The notes under the pieces: generated by a model
The model's database searches: none
Told to the model about the DNA's origin: nothing
What the model saw: only the letters and a program-made list of their open reading frames with translations
Position numbers and translations under genes: made by a program
Assembly: GCA_014607495.2 (NCBI GenBank)
Contig: CP053156.1
Span: 434,001-498,000, forward strand
Origin: Carposina sasakii
Lineage: Eukaryota > Arthropoda > Insecta > Lepidoptera > Carposinidae
Direction: 5' to 3'
Length of the DNA: 64,000 nucleotides
Shown: positions 42,180 to 54,324 of the stretch, piece after piece
How the letters are laid out: each line of letters begins with the position of its first letter
Numbering within the stretch: the stretch's first letter is position 1

Positions 42180-44303
42180 GATAGTTCCATCAGCATGCTA
42201 CATTTATTCAATTGGATCAAAACAGAAAACCTATATTCTTAATCCCTCTTCAAAGTGCGCTTTTGCAAATAAAATTATTCGCGAACATTATTTTTATGTT
42301 GTTTTTAACTTTGCACGTAAACATTGTGATTGAAATTCAACAGAATTTATGCTACAAATACCGCAATCTGTGTAATTGGCGTAAAAATAACGATGTAATT
42401 GAAATCGCAGAGTTTTCATGTAAAAGCTGGTATAAACGTTGATTACGTTCACATTCTGAATGGATTAGTTTTCCATATATCGGCTTCATAAATAACCATT
42501 ACGCTGATAAATATTCATTTACCGGGTGGCTCGGTGTTCAATGGTTATATTTGTTAGGTGTAAGGAATTCTGCAATATCTAGCCTAGAATAGCTCAAGTT
42601 TCTCTGGAAATTGTTAACTAAAAGCTAGAAATCTATAATTCTGATAGCAATGACAATTCTCCTCATAATATCGAAGTAACTAGCAGGGAACGTGTTAGAG
42701 TTAAACTTCTAAAAACTCGGGATGAAAAGTATCCTTTTATAGCTCCACAGATGTTGAAACTGTAATTATTTTTTTAATGAACCTCAGATTCCAAAATCAC
42801 ACCCTATATCCTAAATTGAAAAAGAGAAAAATAATATTTCATTCTTCATTCTGTTTCCATAAGATGGATTTGTGCTGTAAACTGTGATTTTGTCCATAAT
42901 AGATACTACCCCGTCTCTTAAATTTCACGAAGATCATAAAATAAACTTTCTCGTGGCTGCGCAAATATAAAGGAAATCACGAGTTTCCCCCAGAATGTAG
43001 TACACGATAAAGATGATTAACCCTTGAAAATAACGATTCAGCCATCTTTGTTTCTCGACTTTGATTATGTTCGTTAGATTTGAGACAGTAAAATTGGATT
43101 TCTTTTATTTTTATTTCCTTTAATTCGAACATTTGTCTCAAGATTCGGAAAAGGTGTTATATTTCCAATTTAGCGCATTTATTGGGAGATAGATGACGGA
43201 TGATAATAGAGAGAGCAATTAGATTTAATAAAATGGGTATATGATGCAAAAGCACTTCCCTACCTTTTATAGTTAGAAAACATATAAAACTTTGCGGCTC
43301 CAATGACTATATTGAATAGTAAAACTTCAGAGTACGTTCATATAAATGAGAATATTAGCAGGAATATTTAATAACATCTTTGTCGAGCGAACTTAAGCGA
43401 GATTTCCCTTGATACTGGGATTTATAATCAGCACTACGTTGAAATATATGTAGTTTATCCTGAAAAATTAATTCTCTTGAGTATTTTTTTTTTTCGATCC
43501 AACTTATATAATAAATATCTAAAGTTCGATAAATGTTAACGTTGTTTTGGACTATTTTATTTATTTCGATAGTAAAACTTTTTGTTTATTTGCTTTAATC
43601 TGTACTTTAATACCACTTTATGAATTAAGTGCTTAGCAATTTTACAATAAATTTCACTAACATTATAAAAACAAAGATAATTTCTGTACTTATAATAAGC
43701 AATTTAAACCCAAAATGTAAATTATTACATATCAGTAAAAGTAAAAAGCCATATCCTTAGAATGCCACAATAAATTTTGGTGATAACAACATTAAAATAT
43801 AATGTTCAATTGCTTTTAAGGTACAATTGTTAAAATATTTATGAGCAGACCCTTTTCTCGTGGATTTTACGTCCGCATGTTGTAAGGAATTTACTGCTGA
43901 TCCTTTAATGTAATTGAAAGCAGAAGTATATAAAGCACTCTATTTTTACTTCTAAAAGTCTTATCAATTACTAATATCACCTCTTTACAAGAACAGCTTG
44001 ATATCTCATAAAGTAGTGGTTTATAAAATATCACGTTGTTATTGCAAAGAAGTGATGTGTTCACACAAAATTACAACTACCTTGAAAACTATACAGACTT
44101 TTTTATACAACCAAGAACGGTTGAATAATAAATCTAAGCTCCAGCAAAACTAAACCATTAAACACCCGTAAAGTCAGCTATTAAAACGCACATAAAATGC
44201 TAGCATATCTCGTTTCTTACAGTAATAACTTTAACTCAACATTCAAGGTATTGTGGCATAAAATATATCTATTTATATATTATAAACATACAATTGTGTT
44301 CTC
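42180..44303. other. No recognisable gene or repeat
   Basis: AT-rich sequence of about 2.1 kb; a 76-codon frame (42212-42442) has no motif. Confidence 0.45.
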
Positions 44304-44515
44304 AAAATGAGGTAGCCAGAACGGCAAAATCACTAAGAAGATCCTGTAGCCGCGTTTTAGCATAACGGGGAGAGGATGTTAATGCTCAGTGACAAGTTGC
44401 TAGGTTACGTATCGTCTTAGAGAATGTCCTAGTTCTATAATCGACTCTTACGACATGCATGGAAGGAGATGCAACTGATGTAGTCTATTAAAGCCCCTCA
44501 TCAATACTGGAAATG
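44304..44515 (-). repeat. Dispersed family C, copy 4 (reverse)
   Basis: AATGAGGTAGCCAGAACGGC, GCTCAGTGACAAGTTGCTAG, CGACATGCATGGAAGGAGAT, GCAACTGATGTAGTC. About 210 bp long; with 53521 and 57075 it defines the family. Confidence 0.65.
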
Positions 44516-47053
44516 GATTTATGTATTTGTTAAGTACGATCGTTAAATTAGAACTAACATTTATAAAATATAGTAAGCTTTTGAAGATTTGACATTTGAT
44601 TTAAACACTCTCGAGGATCGATTGTTTTGGTGTTTGCACGTTAATTTACTTATATTTCGTCAAAATGCTTGGATACTAAGGATCTGTCTATACTTTGAAT
44701 ATTAAAAGGTTACATCGTATATTCCCAAATAAAATATTGGCCTATTTATGGTGATACTATTTATTTTGAACAACACTGATTCTATCGGTATAAGTTTAAA
44801 TGTTTCATAGTAATACACCTACTACGCAATTCATTTAACCATTCTGTTGTATTGCTATATAAATATGTGTGTATAATATTATATGTCAGCTCAAACTCTT
44901 ATTCAATACGACCATACGTGTGTAAATTGTAATTATTGCGTTGTAATTGAATTTTAATAGGTACACATTTGTTTCAGTAAAGTCTATGTTTCCAAGGATG
45001 AAGGAACATTTCATATTACAAAGACAGCTGTGTTTTTGCTTTCATACGGCCGCTACATGACGGTAGTCGGTACCGTTATTCTAGGAAACCATAGCATAAA
45101 TTAGCTTTGAGCACAATTACTCGCATTAAAAATCAAACTAGTAAAGGCTGACTGAAATCGGAAAATTCTGGCGTGGCCTGACTACTTGGCTACCTGCGCC
45201 GACGACAAAACTGCCACTAATTAGTTAGGTATTTTCACGGGCAAACTTCAATTAATTCCGTCAAAGCCACGGAACGTTTTGGCCTTTTTGGCGACCGACG
45301 GAAAAACTCAGAGACTAAATCGAAAGGAGTAATGAAATTTCTATTGGTGAGTCGTTTGGAAACTTCGCGGTTCGGTTTCCGCCGGTTGAGTCTGTTTTAC
45401 TTATAATAAGATTTTATAATGAAGATTTCAGTGAAAATCTCATCTTAGTCAGTCTAGAGGTTTCTGATTGAAACTTTTGTTTCTGGTTCACTGGATAATT
45501 AACGTCTTAGAAATTACCTTCCTTTGAGACTAATTACAGAGATTCATTATCAGTAATAGTAAAACATATGATATGTTATCAAACACACTTTAAAACCAAT
45601 AATGACCATTAAAAAGGTTGGAAACAAATCACTGATTTGGTCTAGAAAACGAAATCAGAGCGGACGGCACGACGGAAAGATCAGGGGCCAGGCGTGAACG
45701 CCACTCGGCACTGTGGGATAATCTCATTGAATGATTTGATTTTCCGCTAAATTAGATAAAAGTAATGAAATACGCCCCCTGAATCTCTTTACACCCTTGG
45801 GACAGCGACATTGGAAGAAATTTACAAGGGACATTGATTTCGATAAACGACGACACGTAGTTCCGACTGCCGCTTTTTAACTGTGTGCGAATTGAAAACA
45901 TCGCCTGTCAGTTTTAAGCAAACTTTGTTCGCGTTATGTTTGTGGCTTTGTTTATGTTGTCATAGTTTATCTCTCAGTTAGTTTTACTTGTTCCTTTTAC
46001 TTCAGAAGAGCATAGAATATTAATAGCACAATTCTGTATAATGAGATCAGACTAGTGTTATCAAATGTATAAATTCAATGTTTTGAAGAAATGTTTGTAG
46101 AATTTTTTTTTTCTAAAACTAGAAATTGTGATAATATTATTTGGACCGTAGGTTTTTTTTAGGTCTACTAAGGATACTACTTTTAGGACTTAATAGGTCT
46201 ACTAAGAAGGGATTTCCCGATATCTCCACGGGAACGGGAAATAATGGGATTTTTAAAGTTTACGCGGCCGAAGACGTAGGCGACCGTTACTTGATAGGTA
46301 AATCATAAGCACAATTAAAATGGATGCAGCAAACCAATTACTAAATAAAAAATTTCAAAGAAGAGCCTGTGATTGTAAAACATATCACTTCAAGCGATAA
46401 AGTGTATCTACTACGAGTATGTAACATAACAATATTTAGTTTGTAAGTGGAACCTTTTAGCGTGACTAGAGTATGGCGGAGTCTAGCTTAGCCGCGTAGC
46501 GGAAAATTGTACTTTTACTAAAGTTTTCCAAGTGGTTTAAAATGGAGACGATGTATTATATAAACGCTATTTAGTAAAAATATGTTTCCTGACCACTATT
46601 AAGTCATTATAACTTACCAACTTTTCGCGTAGAAGTTTCAGAAAATTAAATGTGGATGAAATAGCAGCGATCATGATGCCTGACTAAACTACGGTCTGTA
46701 TGGAAATTGTCGAAAATGTTCAGTGGTTGCTGCTTCCATAGATTCTCGTCTCGCTATCAAAAATACTATATAACACTGTCAAAATTCGCTATTCAATTTC
46801 AATCTGATTACAATTTAGCAAAAGCCCGATAAACTCTATCCAGTTCAAACAGAAAAAACTAGAATAACCGTTGAAAAATACGTGGAGTAACGAAGTAGGT
46901 ACATTTATCGCCATTCGCGTGGCACAGTTCATCGCTGGTGTGTTCCGCGCCTTATTCAATTTGCTGGCGAATCAGCCCCGACAACGAGATTATCTTTTAT
47001 ATCAGCCTTTATAATCCTCATCGGCAAATCTGCACAGAATTTTTATTTTTAAT
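44516..47053. other. No gene; Helitron-array-like scrap near 46207
   Basis: AT-rich. GGGATTTCCCGATATCTCCA, CGGGAACGGG (46207-46238) resembles the unit of the Helitron tandem arrays at 32762 and 51068, but no Helitron ends are visible around it. Confidence 0.4.
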
Positions 47054-47163
47054 ACAGATATCCACCTCTTACCAAATTGATTTATGTTGAAAACATTATC
47101 CATTTTTTTAATGCTTTTAAAATCACCAAACATAAATCTATTTGGTAACAGGTAGATATCTGT
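47054..47163. repeat. 110-bp foldback element
   Basis: ACAGATATCCACCTCTTACC, AAATTGATTTATG is inverted as CATAAATCTATTTGGTAACA, GGTAGATATCTGT, giving arms of about 35 bp with a few mismatches and a loop of about 40 bp. Probably a small MITE; the target duplication is not clear. Confidence 0.6.
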
Positions 47164-47789
47164 TTTAGCCGACTCATGCTATTAATTAAATATTGCATCT
47201 AATCAAATTATATAGCTATTAAAGTTCGTCTACTTTTGGTTCTATTGCAATAACTTGTTACCGTAGTTTGTGCATTTGTGTAAATAAGTTTTTATTAATT
47301 ATGCACATACTTTTCCTCAAATAAGTAATAGTTACTATAAAAACGTGTCCAACATCAAAGTGTTGGTGTAAACATTTCAAAACTTTACAGTAAAAATCAA
47401 ACATCCTCTTCAAAACAAAACGACACCCTTAATTAGCAGTAAAGAGGCGAAGGCACAGTGTTTGTCTGCTAAAATCTTGAGCGGGCCCCATTAGTCGTAT
47501 TTATTGGGTAATTCTGGAGACTTGGCGCTGCACCGAGGCTACTCCGGTCGGCAAACATTTGTCCTGTAATTGCAGTTACGCTCCCAGAATATATATTAAC
47601 TCCTTTCCATTATTGGACCGAAATGTTTTCCGGATATTGAATGGATTAAGCTGTTAAAGAGATTATACTTGAGAAGTGGACCTGCTGTGCTAGGGTTGGA
47701 ATATTTGTCAATGACAATACAGAACAAGCTATTAGGTAGGTACCTAGCTGTTTTATTTTGACTGTTATCTAAATAATAACAATAATAAG
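47164..47789. other. No recognisable gene or repeat
   Basis: Nothing recognised. A 92-codon minus frame (47596-47874) spills into the next repeat and is not convincing. Confidence 0.4.
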
Positions 47790-48430
47790 CCCGCAGGGCA
47801 GCTTGTGGCGAGCTGTTGGGAGGTAGCGTTCCCACGGACCTGAAGTGCTCCCGGGGGAAGACCCTGTTCCTCATCTCCGGCGCTAGAGTGAGGTCTGACG
47901 AGGAACAGTTCCCCCACCTCTGCCTTGCCTTCGCCGGCCGGGCAGAGTGAAGTCGCGAGAGCTATGACAGCTCGAGGGTGGACGTGCCCGTCCGTAAGTG
48001 GCGAGTTGGCCTCGGTTTAAAGTCCAGGACCACCCTTTCATCCTAGCCGCTCCTCAAATATTGTCCCCTTTGTCGCTCCATGCATGCGGCCGTTTCAGGG
48101 GGGACCCATAAAATGAGTCACCGACTACCACCTAGCAATTTTGAGACTTGATTGTAATGGGAGGCGCCGTTAGTCTCCTTCAATAGCCCAGTTACCCAAC
48201 CCCATCGAACAATCATCCCCATAGCCCATGACCTTATTTTCCATCGCACGACATAGCACTCCAATAGTCTTGCACATCGCGGGGACCATCGCCGGGTGTA
48301 TCATGTGTATCCCACACCATATATTAAAGCTCTCTTAAAAGGACCTCTACATCTTGGCTATGGCCCGATGCACGCCTCTCAAAGGACCGGAACTCTGTAG
48401 TCCCGAGAATTTCTCAAGAGATACATAATA
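47790..48430 (-). repeat. GC-rich interspersed element, probable LINE 3' UTR
   Basis: A sharply bounded block of higher G+C: GCCCGCAGGGCAGCTTGTGG, CGTTCCCACGGACCTGAAG, TGCTCCCGGGGGAAGACCC, GCCTTCGCCGGCCGGGCAG, ending near GAATTTCTCAAGAGATACA. It is bordered by ATAATAA-type simple sequence on both sides. On the minus strand it would end GGGCTTATTATTGTTATT. I believe this is a common lepidopteran LINE 3' region, but no coding motif is present to prove it. Confidence 0.4.
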
Positions 48431-48725
48431 ATAATAAATATTCACACACTTTATAACACATTGACCTAGTCCCGCACTAAGATCCCTTAGGTCTTGTGTC
48501 GTGGCACAGATATGATAATACTATGTCGTGGGCAAAAAATTGCTTATTATTAACAATTACATGCAATAGTTAACATTAATATTAGATAGGTTCATTTAAT
48601 AGAATAGTTATGTTTAAAATCATGAGACAATTTATTGTTATTTTTATTATATATTGTACTTAAACGTTATACACAGAAAAACAGTTTATATCTATACCTT
48701 TTTAAATACATACATATGTTGACGT

Positions 48726-48775
48726 TCCCGAAATGGGGTAACCAGAACAGCAAGATCATAAAGGAGATCTTAAGC
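48726..48775 (-). repeat. Dispersed family C, short fragment (reverse)
   Basis: CCCGAAATGGGGTAACCAGA, ACAGCAAGATCATAAAGGAG parallels the 44304 copy (AAAATGAGGTAGCCAGAACG). Confidence 0.5.
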
Positions 48776-49874
48776 TTAGCAGAACATTTTTGCAGCAATA
48801 GCTATATAAATAGTCATAATTACAAGTCCGAGCGCACGTAGGCAGAATAAATAATTCTCTTCGTGGAATCCACACCCAAATGCCTCCCAAAGCATTCCGT
48901 TATTGGACAAAAATCATGGGCTTATTGTTTTATTAACGAATAACTCTCTTCAGACTTTGCCTTCTGTTTCGTGAAAACAATCGCTGTTTCCTCTCTTGTA
49001 AATGTTAAACATTTTTCACTTGTTTCTCTGAAAGAAATATACTTTTTGACTTAAATTGCTTAAAGTAAGCTACGAGATAATAAAAAATTGAACTTTATCT
49101 GTGATCTATCTCTCAAAATATAATATTCTTTAGTAATTAATAATTCTCTTTAATATTTGCAAAATGGTATTAAAATCAATTTCTTTTTATGATGCAATTA
49201 AGGTAATATTTACCCACCAAGCTAGGTAAGTATACCTTTATACATCGACATTACCAGAGGGAACAAATTGTAAAACAAGAAACTGAAATAGTGATGAAAT
49301 AGATGGTGATGACCCCTTCACAGATAAAACAACTTCAGACCATACAATTACTTAAGTATATCGATAAGTAAATGAAAAGTATTATTACTTCAAGTAGGTT
49401 TTAGTGCGTGGACGTAACTCTAAATTGTCACTGGACAATATCTAAAAGCATTTTAATATCACTGAACTTGTACCTAATATATTTTTTTTCTAAATTATTC
49501 AAATCTCCAATCCTTTCAATCAATGCTCTCAATCATTTTAATGTTATCGAAATGGCATTTGTATTGAAATCCTCATCAAGCCGATAATTAGCGGATATTA
49601 ATTATTCGTATCGCTAATTTTAGGCTCCAGTTAGTGTATCTGCAAGTAATATATATAAACCTTATTCATTATATTATTTATTATTTATTTTTATTTTTAT
49701 TAATAATTTTATCATTATATTATATTATATAAGTGTGTTACAAGCTTATTCCATAGATTTTACACTATGATGACATACACTATGATAAGGCTATAATTTA
49801 TCACGCGGTTTATTACCTATATAGTCTGAGACGTAGAAGATCGACCTCAATATCTGATAACTCAACGAGACATA
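48776..49874. other. No recognisable gene or repeat
   Basis: AT-rich; low-complexity TTTATTATTTA stretch at 49670-49725. Confidence 0.5.
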
Positions 49875-50250
49875 TTTCGGTGTTTTTTTGTGGCCACCTT
49901 TAACGAAGGGTACGTATTCTATACATGAAATAAAGTAAGTTTATGCCAAAAAAAATGCTGGGAATTTTTTTTTTTTTTTTATTTTAAATTCCTTGATCGT
50001 GCGAAATTTATAGTGTCTAGTGTTTATGTTAGTTTTTTTATAGACAGATATTAATTATTTTTCGTGAAAAAATCCTGCTACGCGCGTCTATGTGCATTTA
50101 TGCAGAAAAACGCAGTCTATTTACTCAACTTTGGACCCTAATATTTTGGAAACCAGACACTTCCCAGGTATGCTTCCATGGAGAAAAATGATCGTGATGA
50201 TGAGGAGATTCCGTAGTTTTCGGAAACGTTGACGACCAAAAATCATTCTG
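49875..50250 (-). mobile_element. MITE family A, copy 5 (reverse)
   Basis: TGTTTTTTTGTGGCCACCTT through GACGACCAAAAATCATTCTG, then TA. The left terminal bases (TTTCGG for TACAGG) are mutated. It keeps the single ATA at the site where copy 2 has its nested insertion. Helitron 50257-51687 begins a few bases beyond its right end. Confidence 0.75.
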
Positions 50251-50256
50251 TATACT

Positions 50257-51687
50257 TCTATACTAATATTATAAAGAGGTAAACTTTGATTGTTTGTTTG
50301 TTTGTTTTTTGCAGCGAATAGGCTCCGAAACTACTGGACCGATTTCAAAAATTCTTTCACCGTTAGAATCCTTATTGGACCCGGATGAACATAGGCTATA
50401 GGGTTTCGCATAATTTCCTCTGGGCTGGAATAAATGAAATACAAAAAAACCATTTGACGCATAGAGGTATAAGTTTGACATACATCATAGAATAACAAGT
50501 CCTCAGAAGGAGTCATCAAGGATAGATGTATTCCGGGTAATGAAGCAAAAACGAGTAAAAAATCCCGCATCTTCCGCTCATCTCACCCGCCGATTGTTGC
50601 CAAATCGATAAATATTATCAGTTTTTTTAGATACAGTAAATAGGTTGTAAAAATTTGACATACTAAAAAGTTGCTTCAAAAGTGTGCGTGATCACGGGTT
50701 CTGGGAATTTATTATTCTGTGACGTACCTACAGATGACATGACACAACATGACTGATGAAATTGTTTTTTTTTTGTTTGGTTTATCCCGAAGAAAGAGCA
50801 TGAGGAATACAGCATCCATACAGCCATTGTTTTTAGTACTGATGATTTCTGAATTTATGATGATGAATGGAAACGTCGGGAAGTTTCTCAAAAACGAGTG
50901 TAAAATTAGTCAAAATCAAAAAGAATTGCGAAAACAAGATACCTACATGACCCCACGAAGAAACGGACACATGTATACAAATAAATTTTAAATTTCACAA
51001 GTAAATTACACCCACTCCCTTTTGGTGTTTATGTTCGTTAGGAGGTATAAGAGAGTACTAAGAACGGATTTCCCAAAATTCCCATGGGAACGGGGCAGAC
51101 AGGAATTCCAAATTTTTACCGAAATTTCCACTGTACCGGAACAAAAGCTTATTAAATAAGTATAAAAATAAACCGTTTGACGTACACAGTTGAAATTTGG
51201 TGTGTATGTTTGTTAGGGGATGTAAAAGACCATTAAAAACGGGTTCCCCGTAATTCCCACGGGAACTGGACAAACGGGAATTCCCAATTTTAACGAAAAC
51301 GATTTGACACAATATAATGATGAAATTTGGTAGGGAGTGTGAGGAGACACTGAGAACGTATTTCTTGAAATTTCCACCTGAACGGGACAAACGGGAATTC
51401 CATTTTTTTTACGAAAACTGCTATAAATATAAAGCAGAAATCGGGCATGTCTATTCGTTGGGGAGTGCGAGGAAGGACTAAGAACGGATTTCTTAAATTC
51501 CCACAGGAACGGGACAAACGGAAATCCCCAATTTTTACGCAAACCACTTGACACATAATGATGAAATATGACAGGTATATTCGGTAGGGAGTGTAAAGAA
51601 GCACTGAGGACTTATTTCCCGAAATTCCCACGGGAATTCCAAATTTTAGAGGATATGTACCGAAGCGAAGCGAGGGCGGGTCACTAG
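50257..51687 (+). mobile_element. Non-autonomous Helitron, 1431 bp, with diverged tandem array
   Basis: The 5' end TCTATACTAATATTATAAAG, AGG and AATAGGCTCCGAAACTACTG, GACCGATTTCAAAAATTC match the 32626 element; the 3' end is GAAGCGAGGGCGGGTCACTAG before a T. The base before the TC is T rather than A. Frames at 50269-51709 on either strand are repeat translations. The segment 50410-51050 is not in the smaller Helitron and is of unknown origin. Confidence 0.8.
51068..51660. repeat. Diverged tandem array in Helitron
   Basis: Units recognised by (A)TTTCCC.AAATTCCCA.GGGAAC near 51068, 51243, 51360, 51488 and 51614, spaced about 175, 117, 128 and 126 bases. The unit is homologous to the 127-bp array at 32762-33335 but far less uniform. 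Confidence 0.75.
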
Positions 51688-52047
51688 TCAAATATAATTT
51701 AATAAACAAATATGCTTATGACGACTTGTCTATCGAAAAGTGTTCATAACTATTTTTATTTTTGCTAATTTTCTTTCATCACCTTCACTCTTTTGATAAC
51801 CAAATGAGTTTTATCTCAACTGATAGTTTATAAGTTTTATAACACACAGAGTATACCTAGGTAGGCTTGCCTACTTATTTTTGTGCATGGCTACCTAGCA
51901 AGGATATGAATAGGTAAATCAATATAGCTAACTACACCGATCTGTTAACCAATCGACATTGATATCATAGGTACAAATTACACAAAATTAAATTACAAAA
52001 CCAATCATATAGGCTTGCCTGAAAATGCAGGTGATGAAAGAAAATTT
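51688..52047. other. No recognisable gene or repeat
   Basis: AT-rich sequence only. Confidence 0.5.
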
Positions 52048-52322
52048 ATCATCATCATCAGCCTATTGCAGTTCACTGCTGGACGTAGGCCTCCTCCAGG
52101 GCACGCCACAAGACTGCCATGGGGGGTATTTGCCCATAGTCACCACGCTGGGCAGGCGGGTTGTTGACCGCAGTTTGTATTTTGGACTATGTTGTCAACA
52201 CGGGAGGCGCTGCTGCCCACCTCCCGGAAACCCTTAATCGCCTCGTACGATATCCACGGGCAGACATGAGGTGGTACGAATTCTACTCTGCCGGCACCAC
52301 GCGACTTCACGGTCACCTCTAC
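52048..52322 (-). mobile_element. SINE-like element with RTE tail, near-complete copy
   Basis: Reverse orientation: (ATC)n, AGCCTATTGCAGTTCACTGC, GGGTATTTGCCCATAGTCAC, CCGCAGTTTGTATTTTGGAC, CCTCCCGGAAACCCTTAATC, CTCTGCCGGCACCACGCG and then ACTTCACGGTCACCTC. Relative to 29638-29897 the 5' end is about 15 bases longer, so the head of the family is variable or the other copy is slightly truncated. Confidence 0.7.
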
Positions 52323-52728
52323 TAATAGTATCTAGCACTGTAAATGAATCTATATATGATTTGACTTTCACCAACATATGCTATGACAATAGGTCTAATA
52401 CCAATGCCGAGGTGCCCCAGTGTAAATGAGGCATTTTCATGAATGAGTCTATTATTCATGCAACTGTACCGGATATGTTCCACATTGCTGCAGGAACTGT
52501 GCATGGTTCATACAAAATTCATTCAGATTTCACAGAGTGACGGCCTCTGTACGCTACGCCTACTACTGTATGAATTGCAATAACATACACGGCTCGATGG
52601 CGATACAGTCAGCATACGTAACATATACTATATAAAAACACATTTATGCATTTTGGAATTTTTTATTAAAGAACAGTAAGTACATAATTAAAGTTAATTA
52701 TGTCATGCGTAGCCACAGTGCGTAGCAC
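52323..52728. other. No recognisable gene or repeat
   Basis: Nothing recognised. Confidence 0.45.
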
Positions 52729-52812
52729 AATAAAGCACTTCGTAGTAGCTACGTGCGACCCACGGTCGAACTACGGTTCGTTGTCCTTGTTCGTAGCGTC
52801 TGCTACGAATCG
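52729..52812. repeat. CGTAGC/GCTACG-rich cluster
   Basis: GTGCGTAGCACAATAAAGCA, TTCGTAGTAGCTACGTGCGA, TTCGTAGCGTCTGCTACGAA. Related in word content to 12113-12160 and 36495-36600. No coding potential. Confidence 0.45.
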
Positions 52813-53520
52813 CGTCCAAATTACATTTAGGTAGGTACATGCAATTTACATACATATTTGCGGTACATCGAAAACCAAAATTCTTACATGATATTCTTGA
52901 CATCAACTGAGAATTATAGACAAAAGAAGTTCCCATCTTATAAGTTTGTTTCTAATGGCCAAACATTCAATACTAATAAATAAGTATTTAACTAATGAGT
53001 ATCGAATTGTTGGCACAAGGGACAATAAAGTTCTACCCCACAACACCTGAGACAAGTAACACACAAATGTGTCACGAAATGAAAACTAACCCTCTTATTT
53101 ATTGCTCTATAGCATTAGGAGCTTAGCCAAATTGATAGTCATGAAGAGCATTATCTGTAAAATATAACTTTTCATTTCACCTATCCAAAATTTGAATTGA
53201 ATTAGCATTTATTAGGTATCGGATGAAGCTGGGCCCGCTACGGTTTATTCGTGTAACCTTCATGTTTATTTATCAGGGCCTTAAGGGATACGTATAATAA
53301 TACACCAGGCTTAAAGAATTAACATCCCTAATTTATACTGAACGGCATTAAATGAAACTGAGGTAGTGTTCGTTTTACAGGCTGTTTTGGGAAGTTTTAC
53401 GAGTAAACCTTTAAAGCTGAGAGTGTAACATGGTATATTTTTTAAACCACTATATCAATTTATATATTAAAAGATTAAAAGCAATCATAGATATCAATAA
53501 TGTATGCAATATGCAAAACC
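52813..53520. other. No recognisable gene or repeat
   Basis: AT-rich unique sequence. Confidence 0.5.
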
Positions 53521-53712
53521 TATGCTGATGCGGGGTTTTGCTAGAATACATCAGCTAGCTGCATCTCCTTCTGTGCATATCATAAAAGTCGACTGAGTAT
53601 TTTAGTGATGTTCTCTGAGGTGATGAGCTCGCAACTTATCACTGATATTTAACATCAGACCTCGGGGTCTTCTTCGCGATCCTGCACTTTTGGCTATCCG
53701 CCGTGTATCGAA
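53521..53712 (+). repeat. Dispersed family C, copy 6
   Basis: AGAATACATCAGCTAGCTGC, ATCTCCTTCTGTGCATATCA, GAGGTGATGAGCTCGCAACT, TATCACTGATATTTAACATC and CTTTTGGCTATCCGCCGTGT. One of the better preserved copies. Confidence 0.65.
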
Positions 53713-54137
53713 GTATGCCAAACTACTTGTATATTTTAAGAAATACTTAACAATTTATTTTCTTAACAGTCTAGTTATCTAAAACAACCGCAACGTATAT
53801 AATTTGACATTTCCCAAACTTTAGCGTAAAAGTATGACTAAAAGAGTAGTATGAAAGTATTGTCATAGTTTTCTAGTACGAGCTAACCGGCAGTACGTTT
53901 GTGTTGTATCCAATTCTTTGCACACTTTGTACTGGACGTGCACAGAATATATCGGCACAACATTATTGATTCACTGAACGCTCGCCTTGATTACTTTTCA
54001 ATTAAGGTTTTTTGGTATCTCGTTTTTTCTCCGTTATAAATATTACGGTTATTTTCTGTGTAGGTAGATAAGCTATTATATTGTCATTTGGTAACTCAAA
54101 TCCATTATGATTAAATTGTATTTTAAAAGTTTATTAA
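53713..54137. other. No recognisable gene or repeat
   Basis: AT-rich unique sequence. Confidence 0.5.
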
Positions 54138-54144
54138 TATTATA

Positions 54145-54317
54145 TGTATGTATGTATGTATGTATGTAAAAGTTTATTTAGAAATAATTACTTAAGTAGA
54201 CAAAATGGTTATTATAAAATTATTAATAAAGAAATGGAAAAAATTCTTCACCAGAGTGGGAATCGAACCCACGACCTTTGCATTCCGTGCCAGCGCTCTT
54301 ACCACTGAGCTACCGAG
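54145..54317 (-). mobile_element. tRNA-derived SINE, 173 bp
   Basis: TATTATA flanks it (54138-54144, 54318-54324). On the minus strand the head is tRNA-like: CTCGGTAGCTCAGTGGTAAG with A-box, then AGCGCTGGCACGGAATGC, and GGTCGTGGGTTCGATTCCCA with B-box and T-arm. The anticodon region does not form a proper 5-bp stem with a T-starting loop, so it is not a working tRNA. The body GAAGAATTTTTTCCATTTC, TTTATTAATAATTTTATAAT is shared with 6029-6130. The 3' end is a (CATA)n run. Confidence 0.7.
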
Positions 54318-54324
54318 TATTATA

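Noticed and set aside
51058..51709. Minus-strand frames with repeated CPVPVG-like words
   Set aside because: Again the Helitron array read as protein; the frames overlap one another.
54246..54317. A minus-strand tRNA gene
   Set aside because: D-arm and T-arm words are good, but the anticodon arm does not pair properly, and the sequence continues into a SINE body found elsewhere in the window.
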